Assembly: GCF_001306115.1 (NCBI RefSeq)
Contig: NZ_LGCL01000045.1
Coordinates: 1 to 64,000, forward strand
From: Ornatilinea apprima
GTDB lineage: Bacteria; Chloroflexota; Anaerolineae; Anaerolineales; Anaerolineaceae
Length of the DNA: 64,000 nt
Direction of reading: 5' to 3'
Shown here: positions 18,026-26,250 of the stretch, one piece after another
Position numbering within the stretch: the first letter of the stretch is position 1
Layout: each line of letters begins with the position of its first letter
Made by a program: the position numbers and the translations under genes
Notes under the pieces: generated by a model
The model's input: the letters and a program-made list of their open reading frames with translations, nothing else
What the model was told of the DNA's origin: nothing
Databases searched by the model: none

Positions 18026-18379
18026 ATGAAAAAAATCCTTTTTGTCATTTACCAGGCGCCCTGTGGAACAATCTGGCCAAATGAAGGCTTTAGAACCGCT
18101 TTTGGAATGTACGGTGAGGATATTGAGCCTGAAGTGCTATTCATTGACCAGGGTGTTGTGTCCGTTGCCAAAGAGACTGAACCATCCAAGCTTGGACTTT
18201 TCTCATTGAAAATGGTTCAAAAATATATCAAAAAGTACGGCACAAAAGTGTTTGCGGAAAAGGAAAGTTTGGAGAAATTCAAAGTCAGAGAGCTCGACGA
18301 GAACTTCCAATCCGAAGTTATCTCTCGCCATCAGGCCAAAGAGATGATTCACAACTATGACTTTGTGATCTTCATGTGA
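18026..18379 (+). CDS. DsrF/TusC-like protein
   Basis: 117-residue DsrE-superfamily protein of the DsrF/TusC type: KKILFVIYQAPCGTIWPNEGFRTA, where the second beta-strand and helix pattern and the PEVLFIDQGVV motif are typical. TusC/DsrF subunits are structural partners of the persulfide-carrying DsrE/TusD. AGGAGAGG precedes the ATG. Confidence 0.8.
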   Translation: MKKILFVIYQAPCGTIWPNEGFRTAFGMYGEDIEPEVLFIDQGVVSVAKETEPSKLGLFSLKMVQKYIKKYGTKVFAEKESLEKFKVRELDENFQSEVISRHQAKEMIHNYDFVIFM

Positions 18380-18387
18380 GGCAAAAA

Positions 18388-18660
18388 ATGCTTGTAATTA
18401 TTAAATACGGAGCTGAAAATCCTGGCGAACGCTGGAAAATGGAAACAACAGATGAAAGCGATTCCATCGTTTTGATCCAGAATGGCGTCTTTTGGGCTAT
18501 TTCCGAAGAGATTGACCCTTTTATAAACCATCGCAATATCTTTGCCCTCAAGCCAGACTTCATAGCACGGGGTTATCAAGAATCAGACTCAAAAGTGCCT
18601 TTAATCGACTATTCTGATCTTGTTGATTTAATCGAGAAGAACGAAAAATCGATGGGGTAA
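18388..18660 (+). CDS. DsrH/TusB-like protein
   Basis: 90-residue protein of the DsrH/TusB type: MLVIIKYGAE, then DESDSIVLIQNGVFWAI, which matches the DsrH core where a sulfur-relay Cys is usual but is absent here. The ATG at 18388 is chosen because GTGAGG lies six bases upstream; a GTG overlapping the preceding stop is the alternative. Last gene of the unit, followed by a strong terminator. Confidence 0.76.
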   Translation: MLVIIKYGAENPGERWKMETTDESDSIVLIQNGVFWAISEEIDPFINHRNIFALKPDFIARGYQESDSKVPLIDYSDLVDLIEKNEKSMG

Positions 18661-18705
18661 TTCAACCTATGGATCAGGTTCAGGCATGAACACTGATTGA
18701 CGGAT

Positions 18706-18747
18706 AAAAAGGGGCTTCAACAAATCACTGTTGAGGCCCCTTTTTTG
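18706..18747 (+). terminator. intrinsic terminator, between convergent units
   Basis: GGGGCTTCAACA (18711-18722) pairs with TGTTGAGGCCCC (18729-18740), flanked by A5 and T6. It can serve both the rightward sulfur unit and the leftward arsC unit. Confidence 0.88.
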
Positions 18748-18784
18748 TACCATCGTCACATTGCCTGCTTAACGAAAAGCTTCT

Positions 18785-19210
18785 TTAGCTTTCATTTTCA
18801 CGCAAGAGCTGAGGGATTTTTTCCAGGATCTGATCACGCACAGATCGAAATACCACCAGCACTTCTTCCTCACTGCCTACCGCTTTGGCTGGGTCTATAA
18901 ATCCCATATGAACTTTCTTGCCCCTTCCCAACCACATCGGGCAGGTTTCGGCCGCATCATCACAAACTGTTACCACAAGGTCAAATTCAATATCCCGAAA
19001 ATCGTCCACTGACTTTGAAAAACCGCGATGATCAATTCCGATTTCTCTTAGCACAAGCAGCGCATTGGGATGAATATAACCAGCTGGTTGTGTTCCCGCG
19101 CTTACCGCTTGCCAGATATCCGCCATCCGGTCATTCACAATCGCCTCAGCGATTTGAGACCGGCAGGAATTGCCAGTACACAAAAATAGAACTTTTTTCT
19201 TTTGATCCAA
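18785..19210 (-). CDS. arsC: arsenate reductase, thioredoxin-coupled ArsC type
   Basis: 141-residue low-molecular-weight phosphatase-fold arsenate reductase. P-loop LCTGNSCRSQIAEA (residues 10-23) holds the catalytic Cys, and the redox pair occurs in TVCDDAAETCPMW (about 82-94), as in Staphylococcus-type ArsC which is regenerated by thioredoxin. Start is a TTG with GGGAGG upstream. It is the last gene of a leftward group with CcdA and thioredoxin-like genes, which can supply the electrons. No arsenite efflux pump is next to it. Confidence 0.9.
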   Translation of the reverse strand: MDQKKKVLFLCTGNSCRSQIAEAIVNDRMADIWQAVSAGTQPAGYIHPNALLVLREIGIDHRGFSKSVDDFRDIEFDLVVTVCDDAAETCPMWLGRGKKVHMGFIDPAKAVGSEEEVLVVFRSVRDQILEKIPQLLRENES

Positions 19211-19305
19211 GTAAACCTCCCAGGATTTTTATTATCAAAGCCTATTCAATTAATACGCATAATTCAATCATCTACAAGCCGCTGCCGAAAGTTTTCTCTA
19301 AACGT

Positions 19306-19983
19306 TTACGCCAACCATAAAAAATAAACACCAATCAAGATCACAACCACACCACTCGCTTTTTCATAGATTTCTGAGAAGCGGCCCATTGCCCGTAGAT
19401 TCTTGAGGATTCCCGCGAAAGTACCCGCTAAAATGATCGGCGCTCCCCGCCCCAACGAATAGATAAACAAAAGCACCGCTCCATAAAGCAGACCACTTCT
19501 TTGTGCCATTACATAAGTTAGAATAGCTGCCAACACCGGTGTCGCGCATTGAGATGCGACCAAACCCGAAACCAGCCCCAATAGAAATGCGCCATAAAGC
19601 CCTTTGGCTTTCACCTTTTCTCGCAAACCGCCAAACGAGGTCGGCAGGGAAAGTCGGACTACACCCAGCATCTGCAGGCCAATCAACAGACACACCGCGG
19701 CCACCAGGTAATACCATACCCGCGTGCCTCCCCCAATCAGCCCGCCAATCAAAGACGCCGCCACGCCCAATAACATGAATGTAACCGCGAGACCAACCGC
19801 AAAGACCAACGAGATTTGGAAAGCTGTCTTCCGAGGAACATATTGTGTCCCGCCAATATAACCAATAATCAGTGGGATCATGGCTACATTGCAAGGGCCA
19901 ATGCTGGTAACGATGCCACCTAAAAACACCAGGAAATAACCAAGAATCGAAGTGGGTTGTAGAATCGTTGGATCCAGATTCAT
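19306..19983 (-). CDS. ccdA: CcdA-type thiol transporter
   Basis: Six-helix membrane protein of 225 residues of the CcdA/DsbD-gamma family, which carries reducing power from cytoplasmic thioredoxin across the membrane. The Cys pair is in TSIGPCNVAM (helix 1) and ASQCATPVLAA (helix 4), each followed by Pro as in the family. Its start abuts the stop of the thioredoxin gene. It should reduce the extracytoplasmic thioredoxins encoded by the two preceding genes. Confidence 0.9.
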   Translation of the reverse strand: MNLDPTILQPTSILGYFLVFLGGIVTSIGPCNVAMIPLIIGYIGGTQYVPRKTAFQISLVFAVGLAVTFMLLGVAASLIGGLIGGGTRVWYYLVAAVCLLIGLQMLGVVRLSLPTSFGGLREKVKAKGLYGAFLLGLVSGLVASQCATPVLAAILTYVMAQRSGLLYGAVLLFIYSLGRGAPIILAGTFAGILKNLRAMGRFSEIYEKASGVVVILIGVYFLWLA

Positions 19984-20447
19984 TATTCGCCACCTGCCAG
20001 AATCTGCAATTGCTCGCGCAGCTCTTCCGCCGACATCACACCCATAGCGACTTTGCCTTTGGCCTCCTGATCGATGAATATCTGTGTGGGGATGGAGTAA
20101 ATCTGCGCTTTACGCAGTAAATCCTGGTTTTGGGGATCGTAAACATTTACATCCACCATCTTCACACGATCCTTAAATTCAGGAAACACATCATCAACAG
20201 TTTCCATCATCACAATGCAGGAATGGCAATTATCCGAGTGAAAAAACAGAAAAATCGGTTCTTTGTCTTCCAGATAAATATCCAATTGTTCTTCGGGCGA
20301 CAAATTAGCAGCGGTATCTACTGGCGAAGATTGGTTTTTTAATACAAAAACCACCGCCACAACCAGAAGAATTCCTGCCAGAATCAACCAATTCTTCCAG
20401 CCCTTTTTCTGAAAAGTCGTTTGTTTTTGGTTTTCATTTGCCGACAT
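19983..20447 (-). CDS. membrane-anchored thioredoxin-like protein
   Basis: 154-residue thioredoxin-fold protein with an N-terminal membrane anchor (about residues 17-35, WLILAGILLVVAVVFVL) and the active site FFHSDNCHSCIVMM (CHSC at about 75-78), then a cis-Pro loop SIPTQIFI. The thioredoxin domain faces outside. It abuts both neighbours with 1-base overlaps in one operon with a CcdA and a fused redoxin-transporter, so electron transfer between them is likely. Confidence 0.86.
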   Translation of the reverse strand: MSANENQKQTTFQKKGWKNWLILAGILLVVAVVFVLKNQSSPVDTAANLSPEEQLDIYLEDKEPIFLFFHSDNCHSCIVMMETVDDVFPEFKDRVKMVDVNVYDPQNQDLLRKAQIYSIPTQIFIDQEAKGKVAMGVMSAEELREQLQILAGGE

Positions 20448-21985
20448 TAATGGCTTCTCCTATTTTTCTTTCGAGTGCGATCTTTTTTGGGCTCCAAAGC
20501 AAATTGGATGCCGAAACGGGGCAGAAGCCAGCGATGAACAATCAAAATCAGAATTGCCGCACCAAATGCGATTCCAAACACAACCATCGAATCGGTTAAA
20601 TCATTCATCACATCCGGGTTCACCAGCATCACTACCGCTAAAGCAAACATCAAAACCCCACCGATCAGTTTAAGAATTCGCCCGTGCTTTTCCTCCAGCT
20701 TGCTTGCACGCATCGTATAAACAGCCACAAAGAAAATGGCCATTTCATCCAATTGGTAAATGATTAAATAAACCAACAGCAGAAGAAGAAAAGTGATGAT
20801 TGATGTATTTTGGGCAACCAAAAGGTTTGTCCACAACACCGGGAAGCCCGCCGTGCAAGAAAACTCAACCAGAGAGATGCCCGCGGCCAACACAACCGTT
20901 CCGCTAATGAGTCCCCAAACAGATTGGCTGTTATCCATTAACTTGCGAATACGCTGGAAGATTCCCGGCTTATTCTTATCTGCGATGGTAAATGAAATCC
21001 CTTCTTGATAGAAGAAATAGTCCTTAATATTCACCAACGCGAAGAACAAAGCCACCAACGCCACAACCACCTGAATCCAGGTAACAAAGCTCACCACGGT
21101 AAACATAGTGAACAACCCTGCGATAAACATGCCATATATGGCAGCGGTTACCGTCAGAAAAACAACACCGATCACAAAGACTTTTTTGCGAGATCCAGTG
21201 TGCAGAGTCAAAGCCAACAGCATGGTCAAAACCCACACTGAGCACGGGTTGAAACCATCTACAAAGGAGATCAATAGCGTGCTGACAAAAAGTGATTGTT
21301 TGGACAGGTCTACAGAACCAATCAGCGGTATTTTTATCGATTCACCGCTTTTTTTGGCGAGAGTCTCTTCTTGAACACCCTGGCTCCCTTGGCCCTCTCC
21401 ACTTGATACGTCAGAGAAGATACCAACGCCAGCATCAGGGCAGCCTGTTTCCAGGCATAAATCCACTGAATTTTTGATTTCAGCTTCAATTTGATCATTA
21501 AATCCAACCCAATACTGTGTTCCCAAAAAAATGGTTGGCACACCCTGTGGTTGAAACCCAAAAGCGTTTGCCATCTCAGTAAATTTGACCTGATTTGCTT
21601 TATCGTTCCAGACTTCATAAAAGCGGGTCTCGATTAAATCTGAGCTCTGGTCAAGCTCACTTAAGAATGGTTTTGCCACCTCGCAATGCGGACATCCATC
21701 TCCCCAAAACAAATAAAGGATAGCCTTTCCCTGCTCCTCGGCTTGATTTTTTGATGCCGAATCATTTTGAGGCAGCATCGAAACTTCATTGTCCTCCGCG
21801 CAGTAGGTGTCACATTCAGGTATGGGAGTTTCTGTCGCCAAGTAATCAAACTCCTCGCACATGTGGCAGGCTTTCGGCGTTCGAGTTGGAACAGGGCTTG
21901 CCTGAGTTTCACCAACCGGGAATAGAAGAAGAACCACTAACACAAAGAGAATAACTGAAACTACAGAAATCGATTTTCGTGACAT
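20447..21985 (-). CDS. secreted thioredoxin domain fused to a CcdA-like membrane domain
   Basis: 512-residue fusion. An N-terminal signal segment (about residues 5-28) is followed by a short Cys-rich part (ACHMCEEF, ECDTYC), a thioredoxin domain with LFWGDGCPHCEVAKPF (CPHC) and cis-Pro GVPTIFLG, then about seven membrane helices. The membrane part has FVDGFNPCSVWVL and EFSCTAGFPVLW, Cys placed as in DsbD/CcdA. The tail is basic. The architecture mirrors DsbD with domain order changed. GGAGAGGTGGC precedes the chosen ATG. First gene of the operon under operator 2. Confidence 0.82.
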   Translation of the reverse strand: MSRKSISVVSVILFVLVVLLLFPVGETQASPVPTRTPKACHMCEEFDYLATETPIPECDTYCAEDNEVSMLPQNDSASKNQAEEQGKAILYLFWGDGCPHCEVAKPFLSELDQSSDLIETRFYEVWNDKANQVKFTEMANAFGFQPQGVPTIFLGTQYWVGFNDQIEAEIKNSVDLCLETGCPDAGVGIFSDVSSGEGQGSQGVQEETLAKKSGESIKIPLIGSVDLSKQSLFVSTLLISFVDGFNPCSVWVLTMLLALTLHTGSRKKVFVIGVVFLTVTAAIYGMFIAGLFTMFTVVSFVTWIQVVVALVALFFALVNIKDYFFYQEGISFTIADKNKPGIFQRIRKLMDNSQSVWGLISGTVVLAAGISLVEFSCTAGFPVLWTNLLVAQNTSIITFLLLLLVYLIIYQLDEMAIFFVAVYTMRASKLEEKHGRILKLIGGVLMFALAVVMLVNPDVMNDLTDSMVVFGIAFGAAILILIVHRWLLPRFGIQFALEPKKDRTRKKNRRSH

Positions 21986-22017
21986 GCCACCTCTCCAAGA
22001 CATCTCTATTCGTGAAT

Positions 22018-22487
22018 GCTGCAAATATAATGAATCGGGGCAGGTTCAAATCTTAAGGAAACCACCCATTGTCATCAATCCAAATAAACGCTTCGGTTCT
22101 TACGGAAAAAAACCAAAACCCACAGCAATTTGGCGCGAAGAGACTACAATCATTTCGCCTGAGATAAAGATCAAAAACCAGCTGAATGATCAGCCAATTG
22201 TTAAATTGCGCCTCAAGTGATCAATCAACCATGGCATTCCACGAATCTCCATAAGACGCAGACTGATCTTCCTTATTAATCCTACTTGCACCTTGATCAC
22301 GGTATCCAAAACGAACCAGAGGCCGCACTCCGAAATCATTATATTCGGTATTTCGAATAATCTCAATTATATATTGACAAACATCTGGCTTTTTACAAAA
22401 GACGCCAGGCGGTTTCTTAGTTTTCCGACATCTCGCACGTTGGAATTTTATACAAACGGTTACAAATAAATGGAAACCAGCAAAAAT
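22018..22487. other. intergenic region upstream of the thioredoxin operon
   Basis: No credible gene seen. It holds the promoter and operator at about 22341-22366 and otherwise AT-rich sequence without recognised features. Confidence 0.5.
22341..22366 (-). promoter_or_regulatory. promoter with ArsR-type operator repeat 2
   Basis: Inverted repeat ATATTCG-N6-CGAATAA at 22341-22360. On the minus strand TTGAGA (22361-22366), 17 bases and TATAAT (22338-22343) place the operator between the -35 and -10 boxes of the promoter for the 20447-21985 operon. Confidence 0.72.
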
Positions 22488-22517
22488 AAGCCTAAGGAGC
22501 GTATACCCCTTAGGCTT
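22482..22517 (-). terminator. intrinsic terminator after the antiporter
   Basis: On the minus strand AAGCCTAAGG (22508-22517) pairs with CCTTAGGCTT (22488-22497), followed by ATTTTTG. It ends the leftward operon that includes the antiporter. Confidence 0.82.
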
Positions 22518-22565
22518 TCCGTTTATTCTATGAGATTACACACTCGACAAATCACCCAGCAATGA

Positions 22566-23816
22566 TCAGTCTTTGAAGGCTGCTGGGATCGCTTCGCTGC
22601 TTGCTCCACGAAACTCAGTGTGCGCCTCTTTCGTTATGGCCAGGCCTTTCGAGAACCCCCCAATAATAATCGGTTTGAGCAAAATAAAGGCGGCCATCAA
22701 TGCGGAATAAAGGGGCTGGGCGATCATACCTGATGTAAACAACAGATTCTCGCTAATAACGCTTGTACTGAACTTTGCCGTCAATCCAATCCCCATGACC
22801 ACAGATAACCGTGACCCAAGCAGTTTTCTGAACAAGAGGTAAGACACAAGTGTTCTGGCCAGAACAGAAATCGCCATAATCGCCAGGATCAATAATGGGT
22901 AAGATAACAGTGCCGAGAAGGACATGCTCCCGCCAATACTCAGGAAGAAGAAGGGGCCCAAAAACATGTTGCCAACAAAAAAGATTGGCTTCTTATACTG
23001 CTCAACCACTTTTTCAGGGAACAAATGGTTGACAGAAATGCCCGCGAAAATTGCCGCGACAACCCCCAGGTTCTCAAACCCCAGCGTTCCAAAGTAAAGA
23101 AACGCAAAAAACACCATGAAAATCATAAAAGGCAGCACAAATGAATTACCTTGAACTTTCATCACCTGCTTCTGAACCAGTTTTCCCACTTTGGAAAGCA
23201 AAATAGTCGCCCCAATGATCGCGGCCAGAGAGATTACAATCCCGATTGCCCGATTCCATGCTTCACCTTGAGACGCGCTAACAGAAAATGCAGGCAGCGC
23301 AATAATAATGGACAGCACTAAAATCTCAAAAATGTCATCAAATACACCAATCCCTAAAGCCAGTTGGCCAAAACGAGTTTTTTCCAATCCAAATTCTTTA
23401 AGGATCGCCAGCAAGATCACTTCGCCAACTGTCCCAAACGCAATGCCACAAAGCAGCGCCACAAGAATTGAATGGCTGACAAAAACGGGGAATACAAAAT
23501 ATAACAGCGAGGCAATCAGCAAACCTTCTGTTAGCGTGAGTAGAACATTACCAGCAATAATATAGCCCCCCAGCTTGCGAATCTGGCTCAAATCCAAATC
23601 AAGACCTATTGTAAAAAGGAAAAAGAACATTCCAATTTTCGACAGGAAAAGAAATTCCTGGCTTTTCATTACATCAGTAAACAAACCAAAGGAAGATAAA
23701 ATCATCCCAAATAGAACAGCGGTAAACATCCACGGCATTTTTAAATATTTATTAATGAAATATCCGAAAGTGATTACCACCAACGCAAGAACAGTGAACA
23801 GCAAAAAGATTTCCAT
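22566..23816 (-). CDS. CPA2-type cation:proton antiporter
   Basis: 416-residue membrane protein with about 12 hydrophobic helices, of the monovalent cation:proton antiporter-2 family (KefB/NapA like). The GLDLDLSQIRK stretch after helix 3 and GIGVFDDIFEILVLSII in the core (DD ion-binding region) fit this family. No TrkA/RCK domain is present, so it is the short type. It is 27 bases downstream of an ArsR gene and ends in a terminator, so it is part of the ArsR-controlled operon. The ion may be Na+ or K+; this is not resolved. Confidence 0.86.
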   Translation of the reverse strand: MEIFLLFTVLALVVITFGYFINKYLKMPWMFTAVLFGMILSSFGLFTDVMKSQEFLFLSKIGMFFFLFTIGLDLDLSQIRKLGGYIIAGNVLLTLTEGLLIASLLYFVFPVFVSHSILVALLCGIAFGTVGEVILLAILKEFGLEKTRFGQLALGIGVFDDIFEILVLSIIIALPAFSVSASQGEAWNRAIGIVISLAAIIGATILLSKVGKLVQKQVMKVQGNSFVLPFMIFMVFFAFLYFGTLGFENLGVVAAIFAGISVNHLFPEKVVEQYKKPIFFVGNMFLGPFFFLSIGGSMSFSALLSYPLLILAIMAISVLARTLVSYLLFRKLLGSRLSVVMGIGLTAKFSTSVISENLLFTSGMIAQPLYSALMAAFILLKPIIIGGFSKGLAITKEAHTEFRGASSEAIPAAFKD

Positions 23817-23843
23817 GTTTACAACGCTCCATGTTCAATTTTT

Positions 23844-24122
23844 TTATACTTTGGGGCAGTATTTTTCTATCAATTCGCACACCCAAACAGTCTCAGGAGT
23901 TTGATTCAGATGGTAACAGACACTGCAACCCTCTTTTTTACAGGAAACCCAATCAATCGATCGTAAAAACATCAATTGTTGAGAAACATACGCCTGCCTG
24001 TGGCAGGTACATTGCATCAGTTCGCTGACACATACAGGTTTTTCAGCGAGAACAGCTAAAATTTTGATTCTTGTCGGATTACTCAGAACACGGAAGATTT
24101 TGGCGTGTTTCTCGTAATCCAT
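23844..24122 (-). CDS. ArsR family regulator (copy 1)
   Basis: 92-residue winged-helix ArsR/SmtB protein. HTH: VLSNPTRIKILAVL, then recognition helix RQAYVSQQLMFLR. Cys residues at VCVSELMQCTC and CKKEGCSVC could sense metal, metalloid or sulfane sulfur. AAAGGAGG lies just upstream of the ATG. The recognition helix resembles those of the two other ArsR proteins here, so all three may read the same operator. It lies in the operon with an NifX-like protein, HdrA-like protein, ferredoxin and the antiporter. Confidence 0.88.
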   Translation of the reverse strand: MDYEKHAKIFRVLSNPTRIKILAVLAEKPVCVSELMQCTCHRQAYVSQQLMFLRSIDWVSCKKEGCSVCYHLNQTPETVWVCELIEKYCPKV

Positions 24123-24198
24123 AACAACCTCCTTTAGAAAATTGGTTGGGGAAATACCAATCCCAACCATCCAGAAATCGTTCAGAGGAATCTTCTGA

Positions 24199-24528
24199 TC
24201 ATGTCAAAGATTCCAACGTTTGATTGCGCGCCGCTTCAATCAGTTCCAATACGCAACCTTGCTCAGCATGCTTAACGGAAATTCCCGCTTGTAGTAAATA
24301 CGCCAGAGACTCGGCATTTATTTTCCCGGTAATTAATATATCAACTTGCTCGGTTACCAGCTTAGCCGCCAGGGCAAGACCATCAAACTGTTCTGAATTC
24401 GTTTCAGAATTCATCCATGCTTCAAATTGATTATCATCATCTACTACGACCACCTGCAAACTGCGTTCAAAATCGGGATCGAGCCAGGCTCCTAAACCCG
24501 CTCCCCGCGCGGTTACCGCAATTTTCAT
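24199..24528 (-). CDS. NifX/NifB-type metal-cluster-binding domain protein
   Basis: 109-residue protein of the dinitrogenase iron-molybdenum cofactor family (NifX, MTH1175-like): MKIAVTARG at the start, LVTEQVDILITGKINAES, then LLQAGISVKHAEQG. These small proteins bind metal clusters in and outside nitrogen fixation; no nif genes are near. In this operon it sits between an HdrA-like protein and an ArsR regulator. Confidence 0.8.
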   Translation of the reverse strand: MKIAVTARGAGLGAWLDPDFERSLQVVVVDDDNQFEAWMNSETNSEQFDGLALAAKLVTEQVDILITGKINAESLAYLLQAGISVKHAEQGCVLELIEAARNQTLESLT

Positions 24529-24594
24529 CTACACCCTCTCGAATTATTCGAGGGAGGACTGCAATCCTCCCTCCATTATTTGACCAAAATCTCG

Positions 24595-24951
24595 TTATCC
24601 GCCAGCGATCATTTGCTTAATTGCGCCAACGGCCTGATCCGTATCCAGGTTACGGATATCTACCCCATGAATGCGTTGCTTATCGAAACCAGCGGCCTCC
24701 ATCGCATCGCGAAACATTTTCACCTGCATGGTTGGGTCGCAAGCAGCCACATATAACTCATCCGTTGAATCACCCTTTAACAGTGTTGTCAGGAACACAT
24801 CGCCATCTTTGGAACACAGCTGCGGGTGTATGGCAACATAGTCCACCAGCTTTTCCCGGCGGAGGGCATTACCAACTTCGAAAATATTCATTTGCTGAAA
24901 ACTCGGGCAATTGCCCTGGCAAACACAAAGTAACAGCCCTTTGTTTGACAT
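24595..24951 (-). CDS. HdrA N-terminal-like Fe-S protein
   Basis: 118-residue stand-alone protein that resembles the N-terminal region of HdrA: LLLCVCQGNCPSF (Cys at residues 9, 11 and 15) at the start, AIHPQLCSKDG (about 47), and VAACDPTMQVKMFRDAM (about 68-84), the last parallel to the AaCsPr..FR motif of HdrA. It lacks the FAD domain and the ferredoxin motifs of full HdrA. A separate ferredoxin gene lies 11 bases upstream. It may be an electron or sulfur-relay partner. Confidence 0.72.
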   Translation of the reverse strand: MSNKGLLLCVCQGNCPSFQQMNIFEVGNALRREKLVDYVAIHPQLCSKDGDVFLTTLLKGDSTDELYVAACDPTMQVKMFRDAMEAAGFDKQRIHGVDIRNLDTDQAVGAIKQMIAGG

Positions 24952-24962
24952 ATTTCCTCCAT

Positions 24963-25169
24963 CTAGTTGCCTACGTCCCCAAAAAAAGTAATGGCTCCTT
25001 CAGGGCAAATTTTTGCGCAACCCATACAAAATTCAACACAGTTTTCAGGGCGCTTTACGATGGGTATTTCGTTCCCATTTTCATAAACACCCTTCATGCA
25101 AAAGTCTACGCAAGTATTGCAGCCAATACATTTTTCCTTATCAATGATCGGATACCATCTTTCAGCCAA
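24963..25169 (-). CDS. 4Fe-4S dicluster ferredoxin-like protein
   Basis: 68-residue ferredoxin. Cluster motifs CIGCNTCVDFC (residues 14-24) and CVEFCMGCAKICP (about 44-56). A longer spacer separates the motifs than in clostridial ferredoxins. Likely electron carrier for the neighbouring HdrA-like protein. First gene of the leftward operon; its promoter carries operator 3. Confidence 0.86.
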   Translation of the reverse strand: MAERWYPIIDKEKCIGCNTCVDFCMKGVYENGNEIPIVKRPENCVEFCMGCAKICPEGAITFFGDVGN

Positions 25170-25248
25170 ACTGACCTCCTTTTTGAAAAAATAACCTCAA
25201 AAAATCAACAGGCATACTGAGCAGTGTCTATGGTATTCACGAGCAATT

Positions 25249-25298
25249 ACATTCAATTTTCTGAATGTTATTGTACATCGAACATGGCTGCTTTGCAA
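25249..25298 (-). promoter_or_regulatory. promoter with ArsR-type operator repeat 3
   Basis: Perfect inverted repeat ACATTCA-N6-TGAATGT at 25249-25268. On the minus strand TTGCAA (25293-25298), 17 bases and TACAAT (25270-25275) put the start of transcription inside the repeat. Confidence 0.78.
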
Positions 25299-25365
25299 GA
25301 GAGATTCGAATATCTACATTCCGCTGATCTGGCTGAAACACCTTGGTTAGCTGTCAAATTGGTCA

Positions 25366-25404
25366 TAGAAAGAAAGCAGCCGTTGGTTTCTTCCTACGGC
25401 TGCT
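25366..25404 (-). terminator. intrinsic terminator of the DGC operon
   Basis: On the minus strand AGCAGCCGT (25396-25404) pairs with ACGGCTGCT (25375-25383), followed by TTCTTTCT. It ends the six-gene unit that begins at 28295. Confidence 0.75.
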
Positions 25405-25430
25405 CTCAAAACAATACACTTCAAAACACG

Positions 25431-25823
25431 CTAATTCAGATTTTCTGGGAGGCAGACTGCGTCTACAACCTTTTTTACTTCTTCGGCAGTCCATTCAAAA
25501 ATATGGTTCTTCGTAATTCCCAACTCGGTAACAATGATTGATTGGGAAACAGTGATGCCGGCGTTTTCTAATGCTGTTTTTGCACAGGCAACCGGGCACC
25601 CATCAATCGCAATAGCACCACTGGCGCACTTTGCCGAGTCCACCATACCAGGAATTGGAGCGGCCACCCCGGCCAGACAGTAGATTCGAGCCAGATTCTG
25701 CTGATCCATTTCAATCGCCGCCGAGTTCGCAATTTGCCCCACATTCGAGCCACCTGAACAGGGAAAGACGAGCGCTGGTCCTTCGGTGCTCTGACAAGAA
25801 CAACTGCAAGTACATTCAGTCAT
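25431..25823 (-). CDS. DGC domain protein (putative zinc-binding, copy 1)
   Basis: 130-residue protein with the DGC motif AIDGCPVACAK (about residues 71-81), FPCSGGSNVGQIAN (about 20-33) and a Cys-rich start CTCSCSCQ. The DGC family is uncharacterised but conserved in anaerobes and predicted to bind zinc or another metal by its Cys residues. Last gene of the leftward operon that contains two further DGC proteins and a lipoyl-domain protein. Confidence 0.8.
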   Translation of the reverse strand: MTECTCSCSCQSTEGPALVFPCSGGSNVGQIANSAAIEMDQQNLARIYCLAGVAAPIPGMVDSAKCASGAIAIDGCPVACAKTALENAGITVSQSIIVTELGITKNHIFEWTAEEVKKVVDAVCLPENLN

Positions 25824-25872
25824 AATGATAGCCTCATTGTATTCAGTTTTAGAGTGATTTTATTGATATCTT

Positions 25873-26220
25873 TTACTCAGAAATTGCCAGGAATTGTTCA
25901 ATCGCGTCCATTGCGTGCGCAGCATAGACGGATGCCGGCCCCCCACCCATCATGATTGCTACACTGATGGTCTCAATCAACTCTTCACGTGTTGCGCCTG
26001 CTTCAATCGCGTCATGCGTATGATACGCGATACAACCTTCACAGTGAACTGCAATGCCAATCGCAAGGGCCATTAGCTCTTTCGTTTTGGTATCCAAAGC
26101 ACCGTTCTCAACCGTTTTTTTGTGCAAACGGGCGAACCCACTCATCGGGCCGGGCGCTTCGCTGCCCAATTGCTCCAATCGCTCGTTGGCATGTTGGTAA
26201 AGACCTACATAATCTGTCAT
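25873..26220 (-). CDS. AhpD/carboxymuconolactone decarboxylase-family protein
   Basis: 115-residue helical protein of the AhpD-like/CMD family. It has CEGCIAYHTHDAIEAGATREELIETI (CxxC plus His at about residues 56-63), which in AhpD is the peroxidase active site that takes electrons from a lipoylated carrier. That a GcvH-like lipoyl protein is in the same operon makes a lipoyl-AhpD electron link attractive, but this is inference. Confidence 0.85.
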   Translation of the reverse strand: MTDYVGLYQHANERLEQLGSEAPGPMSGFARLHKKTVENGALDTKTKELMALAIGIAVHCEGCIAYHTHDAIEAGATREELIETISVAIMMGGGPASVYAAHAMDAIEQFLAISE

Positions 26221-26250
26221 AAGATGATTTCCCTCGGTAACGGGTTAACG

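Noticed and set aside
25224-25541. Rightward open frame through the terminator at 25.4 kb
   Set aside because: It runs across a terminator and into the opposite-strand DGC gene; a shadow.
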